A stretch of 64,000 nucleotides of DNA. Origin: Aquarana catesbeiana. Taxonomy: Eukaryota; Chordata; Amphibia; Anura; Ranidae. Positions 22,690 to 33,353 of the stretch are shown in pieces. A program made the position numbers and the translations under genes. The stretch covers positions 441,490,147 through 441,554,146 of the forward strand of contig NC_133326.1 of assembly GCF_042186555.1 (NCBI RefSeq). Reading direction: 5' to 3'. The notes under the pieces are model-generated. The model was not told the DNA's origin and made no database searches. It was given only the letters and a program-made list of their open reading frames with translations. Numbering within the stretch: position 1 is the first letter of the stretch; each line of letters begins with the position of its first letter.

Positions 22690-25600
22690 TCTATAATATT
22701 TCGGGTGAGTAATATCTCCATATTTCCCATATATCCTTAAATTCCTCATATTTATCTTTAATTATATATATCCATTTTTCCGCTTCCATTATTGTATCTA
22801 CCTCCTTTTTCCAGTCAAGCAATGTGGGGCACTTGGATTGTTTCCAATACCTTGGTATCAATACCTTTGCCGCGTTCAGTGTGGGGTAATACTTTTTTTA
22901 TATGTTTTATTCGAGGATGGCATTCCGTGGAACAAGAAGTGCATAACCGAGAATTCTATAGGTCTTAAAGTCAACCTCTTGATCCAAGGGGCCACTGCCT
23001 CCCAAAATGTTTTGATCTTCGGCATGTCCACCATGAGTGGAGGAATGTACCCCTTTCCTCACATCCCTCACATCCCCTCCAGCAGCATGCATCCGCTTTT
23101 GAAAACATTTGTGCTAAACGGGCTGGGGTAAGATCCCATCTGGTCAAAAATTTATATGCCATCTCTTGGGTATAGGAGCTTATTGAGGAGCTATGGGTTA
23201 TTTTAATCATCTTTTGTATCTGTAAAGTTGAGAGCCTCTGTCCTATTTCTCTTTCCCACTCCTTATTATAATAGGGTGTTGATGTATTTTGAGTTTTAAG
23301 TATCAATTTATACATCTTAGATAATAGATGCTTAGCTTCTGGATTCTCTATACACCAAGATTCAAACGTAGTGAGGGAATTTAGGGGTCTAATCAAAGAT
23401 TTCCTTTTATTGTAAAAATCTGCTATTTGGAAATGTCTCCCCAGTTCAATATTAAATCCTTTAAGGGTACCAGTGTGCCCGATGGAGCTATCCTAGCACA
23501 TGTTACCCCCCCCACCTCTACCCCAACCTTCTAAATTTCTTCTGTCCTCCCCTGGTTAGAACCATGGGAATCCCTCCATTGGTGCCAATGGGGATATTAC
23601 GGGGGCGAACTTGCCAAGGGCATTTAACTCATCCCAAACTAATAAGGTAGTTTTAGTTATTGGAGATGTCCATTCCGATAGTCCCCTATTCCCAACTGGA
23701 ATCCAGGGCGCTCCTTCTAGGTTCCTTCCAGCTATTGTCTTCTCCAGATTTACCCAAAGTTGGTTTGAGGAATCATGGCGCCAGTTCATTATTCGTACCA
23801 AGGCCATAGCCTTATAATACAAATTTATGTCTGGAAGTCCTAACCCTCCCTCCATTTTATGTCTCCTTAATATATCATATGACAGCCTTGGGTGCTTATC
23901 CCCCCACACAAAGTTTGAAAGGGCCCTTCTCATCTGCCTAAAAAAGGATTGTGGGAGCGTCACAGGGACCGTGAATAAAATATAAATAATTCTTGGCAAT
24001 ACATTCATTTTGAGTGCATTCACTCTTCCAAACCAGGTCAACAAGTGACCCTTCCAGCTTTGCAAATCTCTTTGTATATTTGCTAACAACGGGCCATAAT
24101 TAAGATCATATAACTTCTTTAAATCTGCTGTAATATGTATCCCCAGGTATACCAATGAGTCTAAATTCCAAATAAAAGGGAAATTGTGTTGGATGGAAGT
24201 CCTCATCTTAATAGGGACATGGCTTGGCATCAGAACTGATTTTTCAAAATTTATCTTAAAATTGGACAGGACTCCAAATCTATCTATTTCCTGCATTAAT
24301 TCTTCTAATGATTCTTGAGGTTTGATAGATAAAATAAAAGATCATCCGCATATGCCGACACCTTGTGCTCCACTACCCCAATGCGTATCCCTGTGACCCC
24401 CCCCCATTCCTCCTAATCTTGCATAGAAAAGGCTCAAGGACCAAGGCGAATAACGGGAGAAAGTGGGCACCCCTGTCTAGTCCCATTGCGGATATTGAAA
24501 TAATCTGGTAACCTACCATTTACCTTAACCCTTGCTTTAGGGTTATTATATAGTGCCAAAACCCAGCCCATCATGCGTTCTCCTAGACCCACCCCCCTCA
24601 GGACCTCAGACATAAAGACCCAGTTGACCCTATCAAATGCTTTCTTAGCATCCATTGACAGCATCACCCTTGGGATTTGCTCTGGTCCATTTTGGGCCCA
24701 GTGTAATATCTGTAGGGCTGGATTGTATTGTCTCTAGCTTCCTGGCCTTTTATAAACCCTGTTTGATCTAGGTGTATTATTTTTGCTATATGGTCTTGCA
24801 TTCTAAGGGCCAAAATTTTTGATAGGATCTTCGTGTCCGAGTTCAGGAGGGAGATGGGCATATAATTGACACATAACTGAGGGTCCTTCCCCACCTTCGG
24901 GAGAACCGTCACATGCGCCATTAATGCTTCTGGGGGCAGAGGGCTAGATGATATAGAATTGAAATAGTTGCATAAGGGATGTATTAACACCAAGAGAAAC
25001 TTTTTATAATATGCATTCGTAAAGCCGTCTGGGCCAGGGCTTTTACCCGGTGGTAGTCCCTTTACTACTTTACCCAACTCCTCCACCGTAATTGGTTGTT
25101 CCATTTCCTCAAGGGCAGTGATTGGAATCGCGGGTAATTCCGAGGCCCTTAGGTATTCTTGAATCTTATTCCTCACCCCTCCATCCCCAGCTCCTGTTGT
25201 AACCACATCTATATTGTACAAAGATTTATAATAGCTTTGGAATTCAGCTGCTATTTTTTGGGTATCAATTACCTGTTTATTGTTTGTTATTAATTTATGA
25301 ATATGCCTTGCCTCCTGTTTCTTTAGTTCTCGCCAGCAACTTTCCCCCTTTGCTACCTTGTTCGTAGAAGCGGTGGGCATAATACCTTTGCTTATTTTTG
25401 GCCTTCAAATCTAAACATCTGGTTAGGTTGAGTCTCAATTCTCCCAACCTATTGGCGTCTTCTGGGTTCCGACTATTTTTATATTTAATTTCTAATTTAT
25501 GTATTTCTTCTAAAAGATACGTAATTTTCTTTTGTTTTTCCTTCTTAAGACGCAAACCTTGTGCGATCATTTCCCCCCTGATAACCGCTTTATGCGCTTC

Positions 25601-26454
25601 CCACACTGACTGATTGGCCACTTCACCTGGTATATTGGTTTCAAAGTACGATATCAGTTTATCCTGTAGGGTTTCAAAGATCCTTTTATCGTCCAAAATG
25701 GACTAATTTAATCGCCAAGTCCTTTCCTTCTTACTTACCCCACTCATTCGTAAGCTCAAAGCTACTGGGGCATGATCAGATATCGTAATTGAACCAATTA
25801 CTGAAGATTGCACAAGATGTAAATCAAATTGGTCAACCAAAAATAAGTCGATCCGTGAGTAAGTATTGTGTATTCTCGAGTAATAACTATAATCCTTTTC
25901 TCGGCTATGTAATGCCCTCCAACTGTCCACCAGATGGAAAGATCTAATACTCTTTTTTAGATGTCTTTGAGCCCTAAAGGATAATGTTGTCTTACCTGTG
26001 TCCATTTCAGGATCCAATGTGAGATTGAAATCCCCCCCCCCCCCAGTACTAGAACGCCCTCCCTAGTCCTTTCCAGTTTCTTTAATGTTTTTGATATAAA
26101 ATCTACCATACAATTATTAGGGGCATAAATTGAGGCAAATGTGTAGCACTGTCCATGTATTCTCCCCTTTACAAACAAAAAACGGCCCTCAGGATCCACT
26201 TCAATAAGTGAAAATGGACATGATCTATTAAAGGCTATTGTAACACCTCTAGCTCCATGAATAGGAGAGGTTGAATGAAACCATTGATTGAATGGAAAAC
26301 AGCGCATACGGGAGGTCGACCCTGCTGCGAAGTGCGTCTCCTGGAGAAATACAATATCTGCTCCCAGGGTGCGCAGTTCACACCAGAGACGCCCCCTCTT
26401 GTTCGGAGCTCCCAGGCTTCTTACATTATATGATACTATCCTCACATCTGCCAT
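22690..26454 (-). pseudogene. L1 ORF2 (endonuclease and reverse transcriptase), copy 2
   Basis: Read downward from the ATG at 26454, the endonuclease shows MADVRIVSYNVRSLG, FLQETHF and YAPNN. It is then broken at a run of C (about 26030-26044) where the GDFN motif should be, and continues with SRIDLFLVDQ and TISDHAPVAL. The reverse transcriptase shows PPGKSPGPDGFTNAYYKKF (about 25040), SMDAKKAFDRVNW (about 24650), GTRQGCPLSP (about 24480) and a YADD catalytic motif (about 24350). The C-terminus shows CCWRGC and TFLHSWWTC. Frame changes occur near 26030, 25700, 25370, 24670, 24440-24300, 23500 and 22970. It is not functional. Confidence 0.85.
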
Positions 26455-27105
26455 TTAATCCTGTATATATATACTTTCCTGTATCCACTGCCATGCCGCT
26501 CCAGGGGTTTCCCTTGTCATCTCCATTGTATATATCCATTCCAAGAAAAAAAATGCCTGGGCTCGAGAGAAGATGAGAAGGGAAAGGAAAAAAAAAACCC
26601 CGCCCCCCCTGCACCCCCCTCCCTTCCATATTGCAAAACCCGAATGTACAAATTTATATATAAGAAAAAAAAGAAAAGAAAAATTCCTATTACCTCCCCT
26701 AAAGGAAGGACCATTCCCCCTAAGGGCGTACCCCCTTTCCCTGGGGTTGTCCTCCCTTCGGCCAAAATGCAGAATAAAAAATCCTCTTTTGGGACTTTCC
26801 TATTGGGGTAAAGATATTTAATGGTATGGATAAGATACCCGGTTTCTCCCTGGGCTCCGCGAGCAAGAGAAGCACTTGCCTAAAAAAAATGAAAAAATTA
26901 TATGTATAAAAGGAAGAGGAGGTCAAGGACAGGGAGAGAAGGAAGAAAGAGGAAGGGAGGAAAGAAGGGAAAAAAAAAAAAGAACCACAAAGGTGAAAAA
27001 TAAATAAAGGCTACTTCCATTCCCACCTCCTAATATCTCACCCCTTTTCCAAAAAAGATAAATTTCCATCCCTCGCCTCCCCTCTAATTAGGACCCATCC
27101 GATTT
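26455..27105 (-). other. Spacer between ORF2 and ORF1 of L1 copy 2
   Basis: Contains A-rich and C-rich low-complexity sequence (around 26580-26620 and 26940-26985) and no gene. Part of the L1 internal region. Confidence 0.5.
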
Positions 27106-28167
27106 TTAACTATGCCCATTTATAGTTATATTTTGTCCATCTTTATTTGTCTTCCTCCCTCTGCTTCTAATTGGGATTTGATTCCACTGCTCTGGACGAA
27201 GCAAAGGAGATCTAATGCTGTTCATACTCCAGTCAGGAAAGTCAACCAACGGCAAGCCCAGTACTTCTGTAAATTTTTGTAGGTCATCTTTAGATCTAAG
27301 GACCGCTGATTTTCCATCTCGGGTGGCCATTAAACGAAAAGGGAAACCCCATCTGTATTTCACTTCAGCAGCCCGCATAGCTTCTAATAGGGGTCTAACA
27401 GTCCGGCGTTGCATCAGTGTTCGGTATGATAGATCTGGGAACAGGGATATCTGGCAACCTTCATGTTCTATCCTAGGAATTTTGCGGGCCGCATTCATAA
27501 TTGCCTCTTTCAGTGTAAATTTATGCAATTTACAAACAATATCTCGGGGTCTGTCTGTATTCTGATTGACATAAGACAGAGAACGGTGTACTCTATCTAT
27601 TTCAATAACATCTGGTGCATGGGGCCCCAATATTTGGCGAAACAAGTCCGTCACTGTTTGAGATAAATCCATGGCCCCTTTTACCTCGGCTAGACCCCTT
27701 ATGCAGATATTCTGCCTACGGTCTCTATTTTCCTGATCGTCCATTTGATCTAATAGAGAATTTAATTTTTCTTCATGATTCTTCACTGCTTCTTGAGTAT
27801 CAACCACTGCTTGCTTAATATCATCTTGACTTGTCTCCATCTCCTCCACTCTACGTCCCAAAGCTATTGTGTCCTCTCTGAGCCCATCCACCATTTGCTT
27901 ACAGGACAGTTCAACTGCAGAGATAAGTAGTTGTATATCATTTTTAGTAGGGAGAGATCTCAAATGTTCTCTGAGTTCTTTGTCCAGGTCTATTCTTGAT
28001 ATTTCTATTTGGGGTATCGCTTGATCTGTGGGGAAGATTTGAGTCAGGGGCTTCGATTGCTGTATCTGTGTCACTCCCTGGCTGATAAACACCAAGTCCC
28101 CGCCATGGGGTTCACTCCCACATTCATCCCCCAGAACATTCTCCCCCGGGGCACCTCCGGATTTCAC
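27106..28167 (-). CDS. L1 ORF1 RNA-binding protein, copy 2 (intact frame)
   Basis: A complete 353-residue frame. L1 ORF1 protein trimerises and packages the L1 RNA. The first 70 residues are low complexity. A long heptad-rich helix follows, with REHLRSLPTKNDIQ, LGRRVEEMETSQDDIKQAVV and EEKLNSLLDQMDDQ (roughly residues 80-145). The RRM-like domain carries NICIRGLAEVKG, IEIDRVHRSL and RPRDIVCKLHKF (roughly 150-230). The C-terminal domain carries LRPLLEAMRA-like RTVRPLLEAMR and YRWGFPFRL (roughly 250-310). The order and spacing match L1 type I ORF1. The frame is open while its ORF2 is broken, so the copy cannot move by its own ORF2. Confidence 0.85.
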   Translation of the reverse strand: MKSGGAPGENVLGDECGSEPHGGDLVFISQGVTQIQQSKPLTQIFPTDQAIPQIEISRIDLDKELREHLRSLPTKNDIQLLISAVELSCKQMVDGLREDTIALGRRVEEMETSQDDIKQAVVDTQEAVKNHEEKLNSLLDQMDDQENRDRRQNICIRGLAEVKGAMDLSQTVTDLFRQILGPHAPDVIEIDRVHRSLSYVNQNTDRPRDIVCKLHKFTLKEAIMNAARKIPRIEHEGCQISLFPDLSYRTLMQRRTVRPLLEAMRAAEVKYRWGFPFRLMATRDGKSAVLRSKDDLQKFTEVLGLPLVDFPDWSMNSIRSPLLRPEQWNQIPIRSRGRKTNKDGQNITINGHS

Positions 28168-28579
28168 CCCTCCACTTCCTCCTGTATCTTGTCCCCACAG
28201 TCCACCGTCAAGCTCCCGGGTATTCTTTGTGGCTCAGTCCCGCCATCCAATGGCTATCCCTCTCAGAGAGAACCTGCCTTTCAGCCCTCTCCGATCCGCA
28301 CACCGCCAGGTCCTCTGTCATTATTGGGCTCCTCTGGTCATAATCCGGTAAGCTCCGGCCTTTCAGTGGCGTCTCCTCGTCTTGCCTTTGTTTGGGAGAT
28401 CAGGGAGACCAGGCTTCATCCCTCCATGCTCCGAGGTCCTCCGATCTGTCTTTCCTCGGTCCGTACTCTGTGGAGATAAATAAGCTCTCAGGCAGCCTGT
28501 CTGTGCCTTCCCTTTGCTAGGGGGCTGTGTGGTGTTGCGCCGTCGTGTCGACATCCCCGGCTACGATCTCCTGGATGGA

Positions 28580-28760
28580 TGAGGGAGGGAAGCTATCGCT
28601 GCAGCTCATTGCTCCTTGTGTCTCTCGGAGCCCGGGATCAGCTGCACGCTCTCGCAGCGCGTCCTCTCTCCATACCACGCCCCCCAGAGCAGGTAAGTAT
28701 GACATGTTTGTTATCTTTATAGAAAAAAAACGAGTCTTTACAATCACTTTAAGTGTGCAC
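28580..28760. repeat. Dispersed repeat fragment
   Basis: Contains CAGAGCAGGTAAGTATGAC and ATCACTTTAAG, shared in part with the repeat ending at 21165. Non-coding. Confidence 0.4.
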
Positions 28761-28806
28761 AAAAGTATAGGTAATGGAAGATATCATATTTTTTTTTTTT
28801 TTTTAA

Positions 28807-29067
28807 GGGTTCGTTCACACCATGTGCGCATGGAAACTGATGGAAAAACCTACATCAGTTTCCACTAGTTTTCATGCGCGTCAGTTATGTGCCCTATTCA
28901 CACCAATGTTGATGTCATGTCAGTTTTTTCCCCATGCAGAAAAAATCTGCATGTGATACCAGTGTTGTGGTGTGAACAGGGCACATAGACAACAATTGGG
29001 TTTTTTGTGCCCTTGCAGAACACGTGCGGAAAAACTGACGTCTCTGCACCATGGTGTGAACGAGGCC
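28807..29067. mobile_element. PIF/Harbinger-like MITE
   Basis: A 261-bp element with inverted ends GGGTTCGTTCACACCATG and, reversed, GGCCTCGTTCACACCATG, flanked by TAA (28804-28806 and 29068-29070). Same style as 7859-8139. No coding capacity. Confidence 0.75.
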
Positions 29068-29109
29068 TAAATTATTGCATACCTCCCAACATTTTAACTT
29101 AAGAATGAG

Positions 29110-29164
29110 GGACACTTGAGGAAGGAAGTAACCTTGCAAAGTGTGGGGGCTGTGGGTTGGCCTC
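29110..29164 (+). repeat. Older LTR remnant, part left of the young insertion
   Basis: The segment ending GGGGGCTGTGGGTTGGCCTC matches 33378-33405 in the older LTR (GGGAGCTGTGGGCTGGCCTC). The continuation CTACCCACAAACTATGGCC is found only after the young element, at 32388. The older LTR was therefore split here. Confidence 0.7.
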
Positions 29165-29809
29165 TGTGACGGACCTGGCCGGGACAGAGGCTGTTGGAGA
29201 GGACTGGGTGCGGGCCTGTTGCCTTTTGATTATGGGCCCTAGCATTTGGGGGAATGGTGCTCTCTATGAGCTGTATGCCTGGGGACCCTGGGCTTGGTGT
29301 TACTTTGGATTCAGCTTCATGTCCCCCCAAAAACACACAGACTCTGTGAACCCTTTATATGCCATATTAGAATGGTGACTGATTTATACCGTTGGGACTC
29401 GTACTGTTAAATGCTAATGTCATCAATTCTGCTATAATGGGTTTATTGTAAATAAGTCTAGTGTGGCTCTAAGAGTCTTTTCACCCATTGTTGTTTGTGT
29501 TAATTAACTGTGTGAAGCTCTGTGACCACAAGTCTGGGCGAAAGGTCATGTCTCAGTCACCTAGGCTGTATAAAGGATTAGATAATTAGCTCATGTTAAT
29601 TAAGTTACAGTTGTATTGTTAGAGGAGGTTCCAACAGCATATAAAGTCTTGTAACTTTGATTCACAATAAACAGTCCATGTTAGCAGTGAAGCAAGTGTT
29701 GCCTTGTTTTCTGCTCAGAGAGGTTGGAATATCTGATATCTGTATACAGACTGGGAGGAAGTGGTATATGACGGAAGCACTCAAGCGGAGTGTGGGACGT
29801 TCCGTGACA
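29165..29809 (+). repeat. 5' LTR of the young element
   Basis: It runs TGTGACGG to CGTGACA. It carries TATA-like TATAAAGG (about 29569) and CATATAAAGTC (about 29638), and an AATAAA polyadenylation signal near 29667. The two LTRs differ at about 29314 (T against C) and about 29699 (T against C). Confidence 0.93.
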
Positions 29810-29828
29810 TTGGTGGCAAGCAGCGGGA
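29810..29828 (+). promoter_or_regulatory. Probable primer-binding site
   Basis: TTGGTGGCAAGCAGCGGGA follows the 5' LTR at once, where the tRNA primer of LTR elements anneals. It begins with the usual TGG after one base. I cannot name the tRNA. Confidence 0.5.
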
Positions 29829-29915
29829 AAGCTTCCTACAGTCTGGGACATCCAAACTTCCATCTGGATCCAAGGTCCAGATAGCAGGAGAGGAGAGGTA
29901 CAGATACCAGCCGCC

Positions 29916-31817
29916 ATGGATGAGGAATTCAGAAGGAGGTTGCGAGAGATGCAGATACAGCACAGAGGACCAGTATCGGAGCAGGTCCTGCTGGGATGGT
30001 GTGATTCTATTCGCTGCAAACTCTGGAAGGAAGCGCTAGCCCGTGAGCAGCGACACCAGGGAAAAGTTCTCCCCTCCATCGAGGAAAGGTACTGGTCGCA
30101 GTACGGACTGCGGGTGAGATTTTTGGGAGAAAAACCACACAAGAAGCAGACAGCTGAATTAAGCAGGCTGGTCTGGGCAGAGATAAAGCTGGATGAGAGC
30201 TACAGAGCCCTCCGGTGGCATGTATCCCAAGCATGTCCCTGGATAGCGGATGACAGCCCAACGGAAGGCTTAAGCTACGGCGGCTTGGGACTGTTGTTTG
30301 TGAAGCTGACAGGGGACCCTAACTTTGGGAGTGATTTGGAGCGGCGGGTGGACGAAATCATGGATTTCAGAGAAGGGCTACTGAACATCTCAGAAGTGCA
30401 CTGGGCACAGGAAGATTTGGAGTTTCTGGCCGTTCAGGAATGGGAGCTAGAGATCGCCTACAGACAGCTGCTAGACATTGCTCAGTGCCAGGGCTGGGCT
30501 CCCTTTGCCTGGGACTATCAGGAAATACCAGCTGACAATCCTGAAATCCTGGCTGAAGAGTCGGCAATGTGTCAGAGCAATAGTGTGCTTTGCCAACCTG
30601 CCCCCACAGCTATGGAGGCGGAGGTCTTATGGCGGATGCAGCAAGTGCTGACTGACCTTGATGATCCTGTTTCTGCATGGGATGATCTTGGATGGAGGAA
30701 TGTGCCTGTCCAGCAGCATGCCAGAGAATCTGCAGTGGAAAATCTGGAGATTGCCATCCCCAAAGCTGAAGTGCTGACAACAGGGCAGAGCTCTGCTAAC
30801 CTCTGCCCAGCACTGATAACATCTTCTGGGTTCCATGGACAGGAGATGGTGAACCTCCATCCCCAGACACCAGTTGCAGAGACAGGGGATTTGATAGACT
30901 TTTCTGCTGAGGAAGAACCATCGGGTGAGCCCCCAGCAGAAGAGTTGGGATTAGGGCCAAACTTCATTGCGCTCTGCTCAGCACTGATGGCATCTTCTGA
31001 GTTCCACGGACAGGAGATGGTGAACCTCTATCCACAGACACCAGTTATAGAGGTAGGGGATTTAATAGACTTTTCTGCTGAGGAAGAACAACCTGATGAG
31101 CCTCCAGCAGAAGAGCTGCTATTGGGGCCAAACTTCACTGTGCTCTGCCCCGCACCAACAGCAGTATCTGTGGAGTTACAGGGAACTTCCCCAGTTGAAT
31201 CACCGGCAACCGGGCAGAGTGCTACCAACCTCTGGCCATCACCTGCAACAACTACAGAGTTCCAGGGAGGTGGGGCAGTCGGCCTCCCTCCCCAGCAGGT
31301 AGCCAGAGCAGATGGTGTGGGGTTTCCAGCAGAAGGGCTGGCAACAGGGCAGAGGACTGCTGGACTCTGCCCTCAACTAACAGAGGATGGATTTCCTGTG
31401 AAGGTGGATGGGACTTCAGTCTCCACCTGTATACCCCAGGGATGCTGGGCAGTGGGCCCCGATCCCCAACAGCGTGACAGAGTGAGCCCAGACACCCTGT
31501 CTTCTCTCCAGCGGCAGAAAGGATTCCAGGGAGAAGAGCCAGTCCAGGCCTCTCCCCAGCTGCAGATATGTTCTCTGAGAGAGGCAGAGGTTGGCTGGGT
31601 GAGTAATACTCTGTTTGGAATAATTTATTTGGGGTACTGTGTGGGTACAGGCAGTAGAGGACTGGAACTACTGACTAACTTCGGAGTCAACCCGTCTGGG
31701 GTCTCCTCCTGTGTTAGTTTCCTGCCGAAAGGGGAGAAATGTGACGGACCTGGCCGGGACAGAGGCTGTTGGAGAGGACTGGGTGCGGGCCTGTTGCCTT
31801 TTGATTATGGGCCCTAG
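29916..31817 (+). CDS. Intact 633-residue protein of the LTR element, function unknown
   Basis: The ATG at 29916 lies in a perfect Kozak context (GCCGCCATGG). I do not recognise the protein. Residues 1-230 look folded, charged and rich in Trp, with EEFRRRLREMQIQ, RYWSQYGLRVRF and LEFLAVQEWELEIAYRQLLD. It may be a divergent Gag-like region, but I see no zinc knuckle, protease or polymerase motif. Residues about 285-410 hold a tandem repeat of period 57 residues (HGQEMVNL, PQTPV, GDLIDFSAEEE, PPAEEL; second copy 171 bp after the first). The rest is Gln/Pro/Gly-rich. The frame crosses the polypurine tract and ends 78 bases inside the 3' LTR. The older neighbour shows related segments (ATGQSA-GLCP), so the frame belongs to the family. 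Confidence 0.75.
   Translation: MDEEFRRRLREMQIQHRGPVSEQVLLGWCDSIRCKLWKEALAREQRHQGKVLPSIEERYWSQYGLRVRFLGEKPHKKQTAELSRLVWAEIKLDESYRALRWHVSQACPWIADDSPTEGLSYGGLGLLFVKLTGDPNFGSDLERRVDEIMDFREGLLNISEVHWAQEDLEFLAVQEWELEIAYRQLLDIAQCQGWAPFAWDYQEIPADNPEILAEESAMCQSNSVLCQPAPTAMEAEVLWRMQQVLTDLDDPVSAWDDLGWRNVPVQQHARESAVENLEIAIPKAEVLTTGQSSANLCPALITSSGFHGQEMVNLHPQTPVAETGDLIDFSAEEEPSGEPPAEELGLGPNFIALCSALMASSEFHGQEMVNLYPQTPVIEVGDLIDFSAEEEQPDEPPAEELLLGPNFTVLCPAPTAVSVELQGTSPVESPATGQSATNLWPSPATTTEFQGGGAVGLPPQQVARADGVGFPAEGLATGQRTAGLCPQLTEDGFPVKVDGTSVSTCIPQGCWAVGPDPQQRDRVSPDTLSSLQRQKGFQGEEPVQASPQLQICSLREAEVGWVSNTLFGIIYLGYCVGTGSRGLELLTNFGVNPSGVSSCVSFLPKGEKCDGPGRDRGCWRGLGAGLLPFDYGP
31728..31739 (+). promoter_or_regulatory. 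Polypurine tract
   Basis: AAAGGGGAGAAA stands directly before the 3' LTR and would prime plus-strand synthesis. The same tract precedes the older LTR at 33354. It is also translated within the long frame. Confidence 0.85.
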
Positions 31818-32384
31818 CATTTGGGGGAATGGTGCTCTCTATGAGCTGTATGCCTGGGGACCCTGGGCTTGGTGTTACTTTGGATTCAGCTCCATGTCCC
31901 CCCAAAAACACACAGACTCTGTGAACCCTTTATATGCCATATTAGAATGGTGACTGATTTATACCGTTGGGACTCGTACTGTTAAATGCTAATGTCATCA
32001 ATTCTGCTATAATGGGTTTATTGTAAATAAGTCTAGTGTGGCTCTAAGAGTCTTTTCACCCATTGTTGTTTGTGTTAATTAACTGTGTGAAGCTCTGTGA
32101 CCACAAGTCTGGGCGAAAGGTCATGTCTCAGTCACCTAGGCTGTATAAAGGATTAGATAATTAGCTCATGTTAATTAAGTTACAGTTGTATTGTTAGAGG
32201 AGGTTCCAACAGCATATAAAGTCTTGTAACTTTGATTCACAATAAACAGTCCATGTTAGCAGTGAAGCAAGTGTCGCCTTGTTTTCTGCTCAGAGAGGTT
32301 GGAATATCTGATATCTGTATACAGACTGGGAGGAAGTGGTATATGACGGAAGCACTCAAGCGGAGTGTGGGACGTTCCGTGACA
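31740..32384 (+). repeat. 3' LTR of the young element
   Basis: 645 bp, same length as the 5' LTR, with two substitutions. It is followed by the target duplication GCCTC and then the continuation of the older LTR. Confidence 0.93.
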
Positions 32385-33353
32385 GCCTCCTACCCACAAA
32401 CTATGGCCCAGCAGAGAATGGGAGATGTTCGGTGATCAGCAGACTAGCATGGCTCCCGTTGCCTGAGACCGTCCGGGAGAAGTAGCGGACAGTCATGAAG
32501 ATGCAGGGGCTGGGGGTGCCCCTACGTTTTCCCGTCCTAACTGCAATGGAGGAAGCGGCGATGATGCAGAGGGCACTGCGAGTGCTAGAATGACGAAACA
32601 AACTGGAGGTTAACCAGGCAGCGAGACAAGCTGATAGCATAAAGGTTTCGGAAGGGGGAGTTGAGACGGGTGATGGAAGGCTGTTAGATGGTGATCAGCA
32701 GCAAGTCAAGAGTGTCACATCCGGTGCCCCAGCAGAAGCGCTGGCTACGGGGCAGAGCGCCGCTGGCCTCTGCCCACCCTCAGAGTTGGATCCAGAGAGT
32801 CCGAGAGATGATCTTCGTGAGTGGTTTCCCCAGCAGCAGATATCCCCAACGGGAGTGAAGAAAGTTATTCTCCCTCCCCAGCAATTCGACACTACCCCAT
32901 TGTTCATCTCCCCAGCAGAAGCACTGGCTACAGGGCAGAGCGCTGTTGGTCTCAGCCCAGCATCAGAAAAAGAGACGGAGAGTCCGGGAGATAGTCCCTG
33001 CAAATACCTCCCCAGCGGCTGGTAACTACACCAGGAGGAAAGCCTTTTCCTCCCCAACGGCTTAGCACTACCAGCCTATGTTCCCTACCAGCTGAAGCTC
33101 TGGCATCGGGGCAGAGGATTATTCACCGCCCCCCAATACCTACAACCTGGCCCCGGATCAGGGGAGTGCGGACAGCCGTTCCCACTCTTCAGCAGCTGTT
33201 TTTATTCATGGGAGACTGTGCAGTTTTGCTCCCCAGTGCCAGAGTCATACTTTTGCTGTTGCGGTTTGCCTGGATTGGGGGTTTGTGACGAACGCAGGTC
33301 CAGACCAGTTGAGGGTCAGGGACCTGGTTAGTCTGTTTTTAAAAGGGGAGAAA
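32385..33353 (+). pseudogene. Interior of an older related LTR element
   Basis: It begins with the remainder of the older 5' LTR (CCTACCCACAAACTATGGCC) and then decayed internal sequence. Segments reading PAEALATGQSA and GLCPPSELDPESP occur twice (about 32728 and 32920) and match the ATGQ-GLCP segments of the 633-residue protein. Frames are broken; the longest is about 120 codons. It ends with the polypurine tract AAAAGGGGAGAAA at 33341-33353. Confidence 0.7.

Larger units (their letters stand above)
21452..28580 (-). mobile_element. L1-type LINE, copy 2
   Basis: About 7 kb on the minus strand with ORF1 (28167-27106), ORF2 (26454 to about 22690) and a long 3' region holding two polypyrimidine tracts. 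It is near full length. The 3' edge is the A-rich run at 21452-21500 and the 5' edge lies in GC-rich sequence near 28580. ORF1 is open, ORF2 is broken. No target duplication was identified with confidence. Confidence 0.8.
29165..32384 (+). mobile_element. Young LTR retrotransposon without pol
   Basis: Two 645-bp direct repeats (29165-29809 and 31740-32384) begin TGTGACGG and end CCGTGACA. I count 2 differences between them. A perfect 5-bp target duplication GCCTC flanks the element (29160-29164 and 32385-32389). The interior is only 1,930 bp and holds one frame, 29916-31817. It has no reverse transcriptase, integrase or protease, so it must depend on enzymes supplied by another element. It is inserted in the LTR of an older relative with the same style of ends and the same polypurine tract. 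The near-identical LTRs mean recent insertion. Confidence 0.93.

Noticed and set aside
30007..31302. Minus-strand and alternate-frame proteins over the LTR-element gene
   Set aside because: They are shorter shadows of the 633-codon frame and lack any motif or start context.
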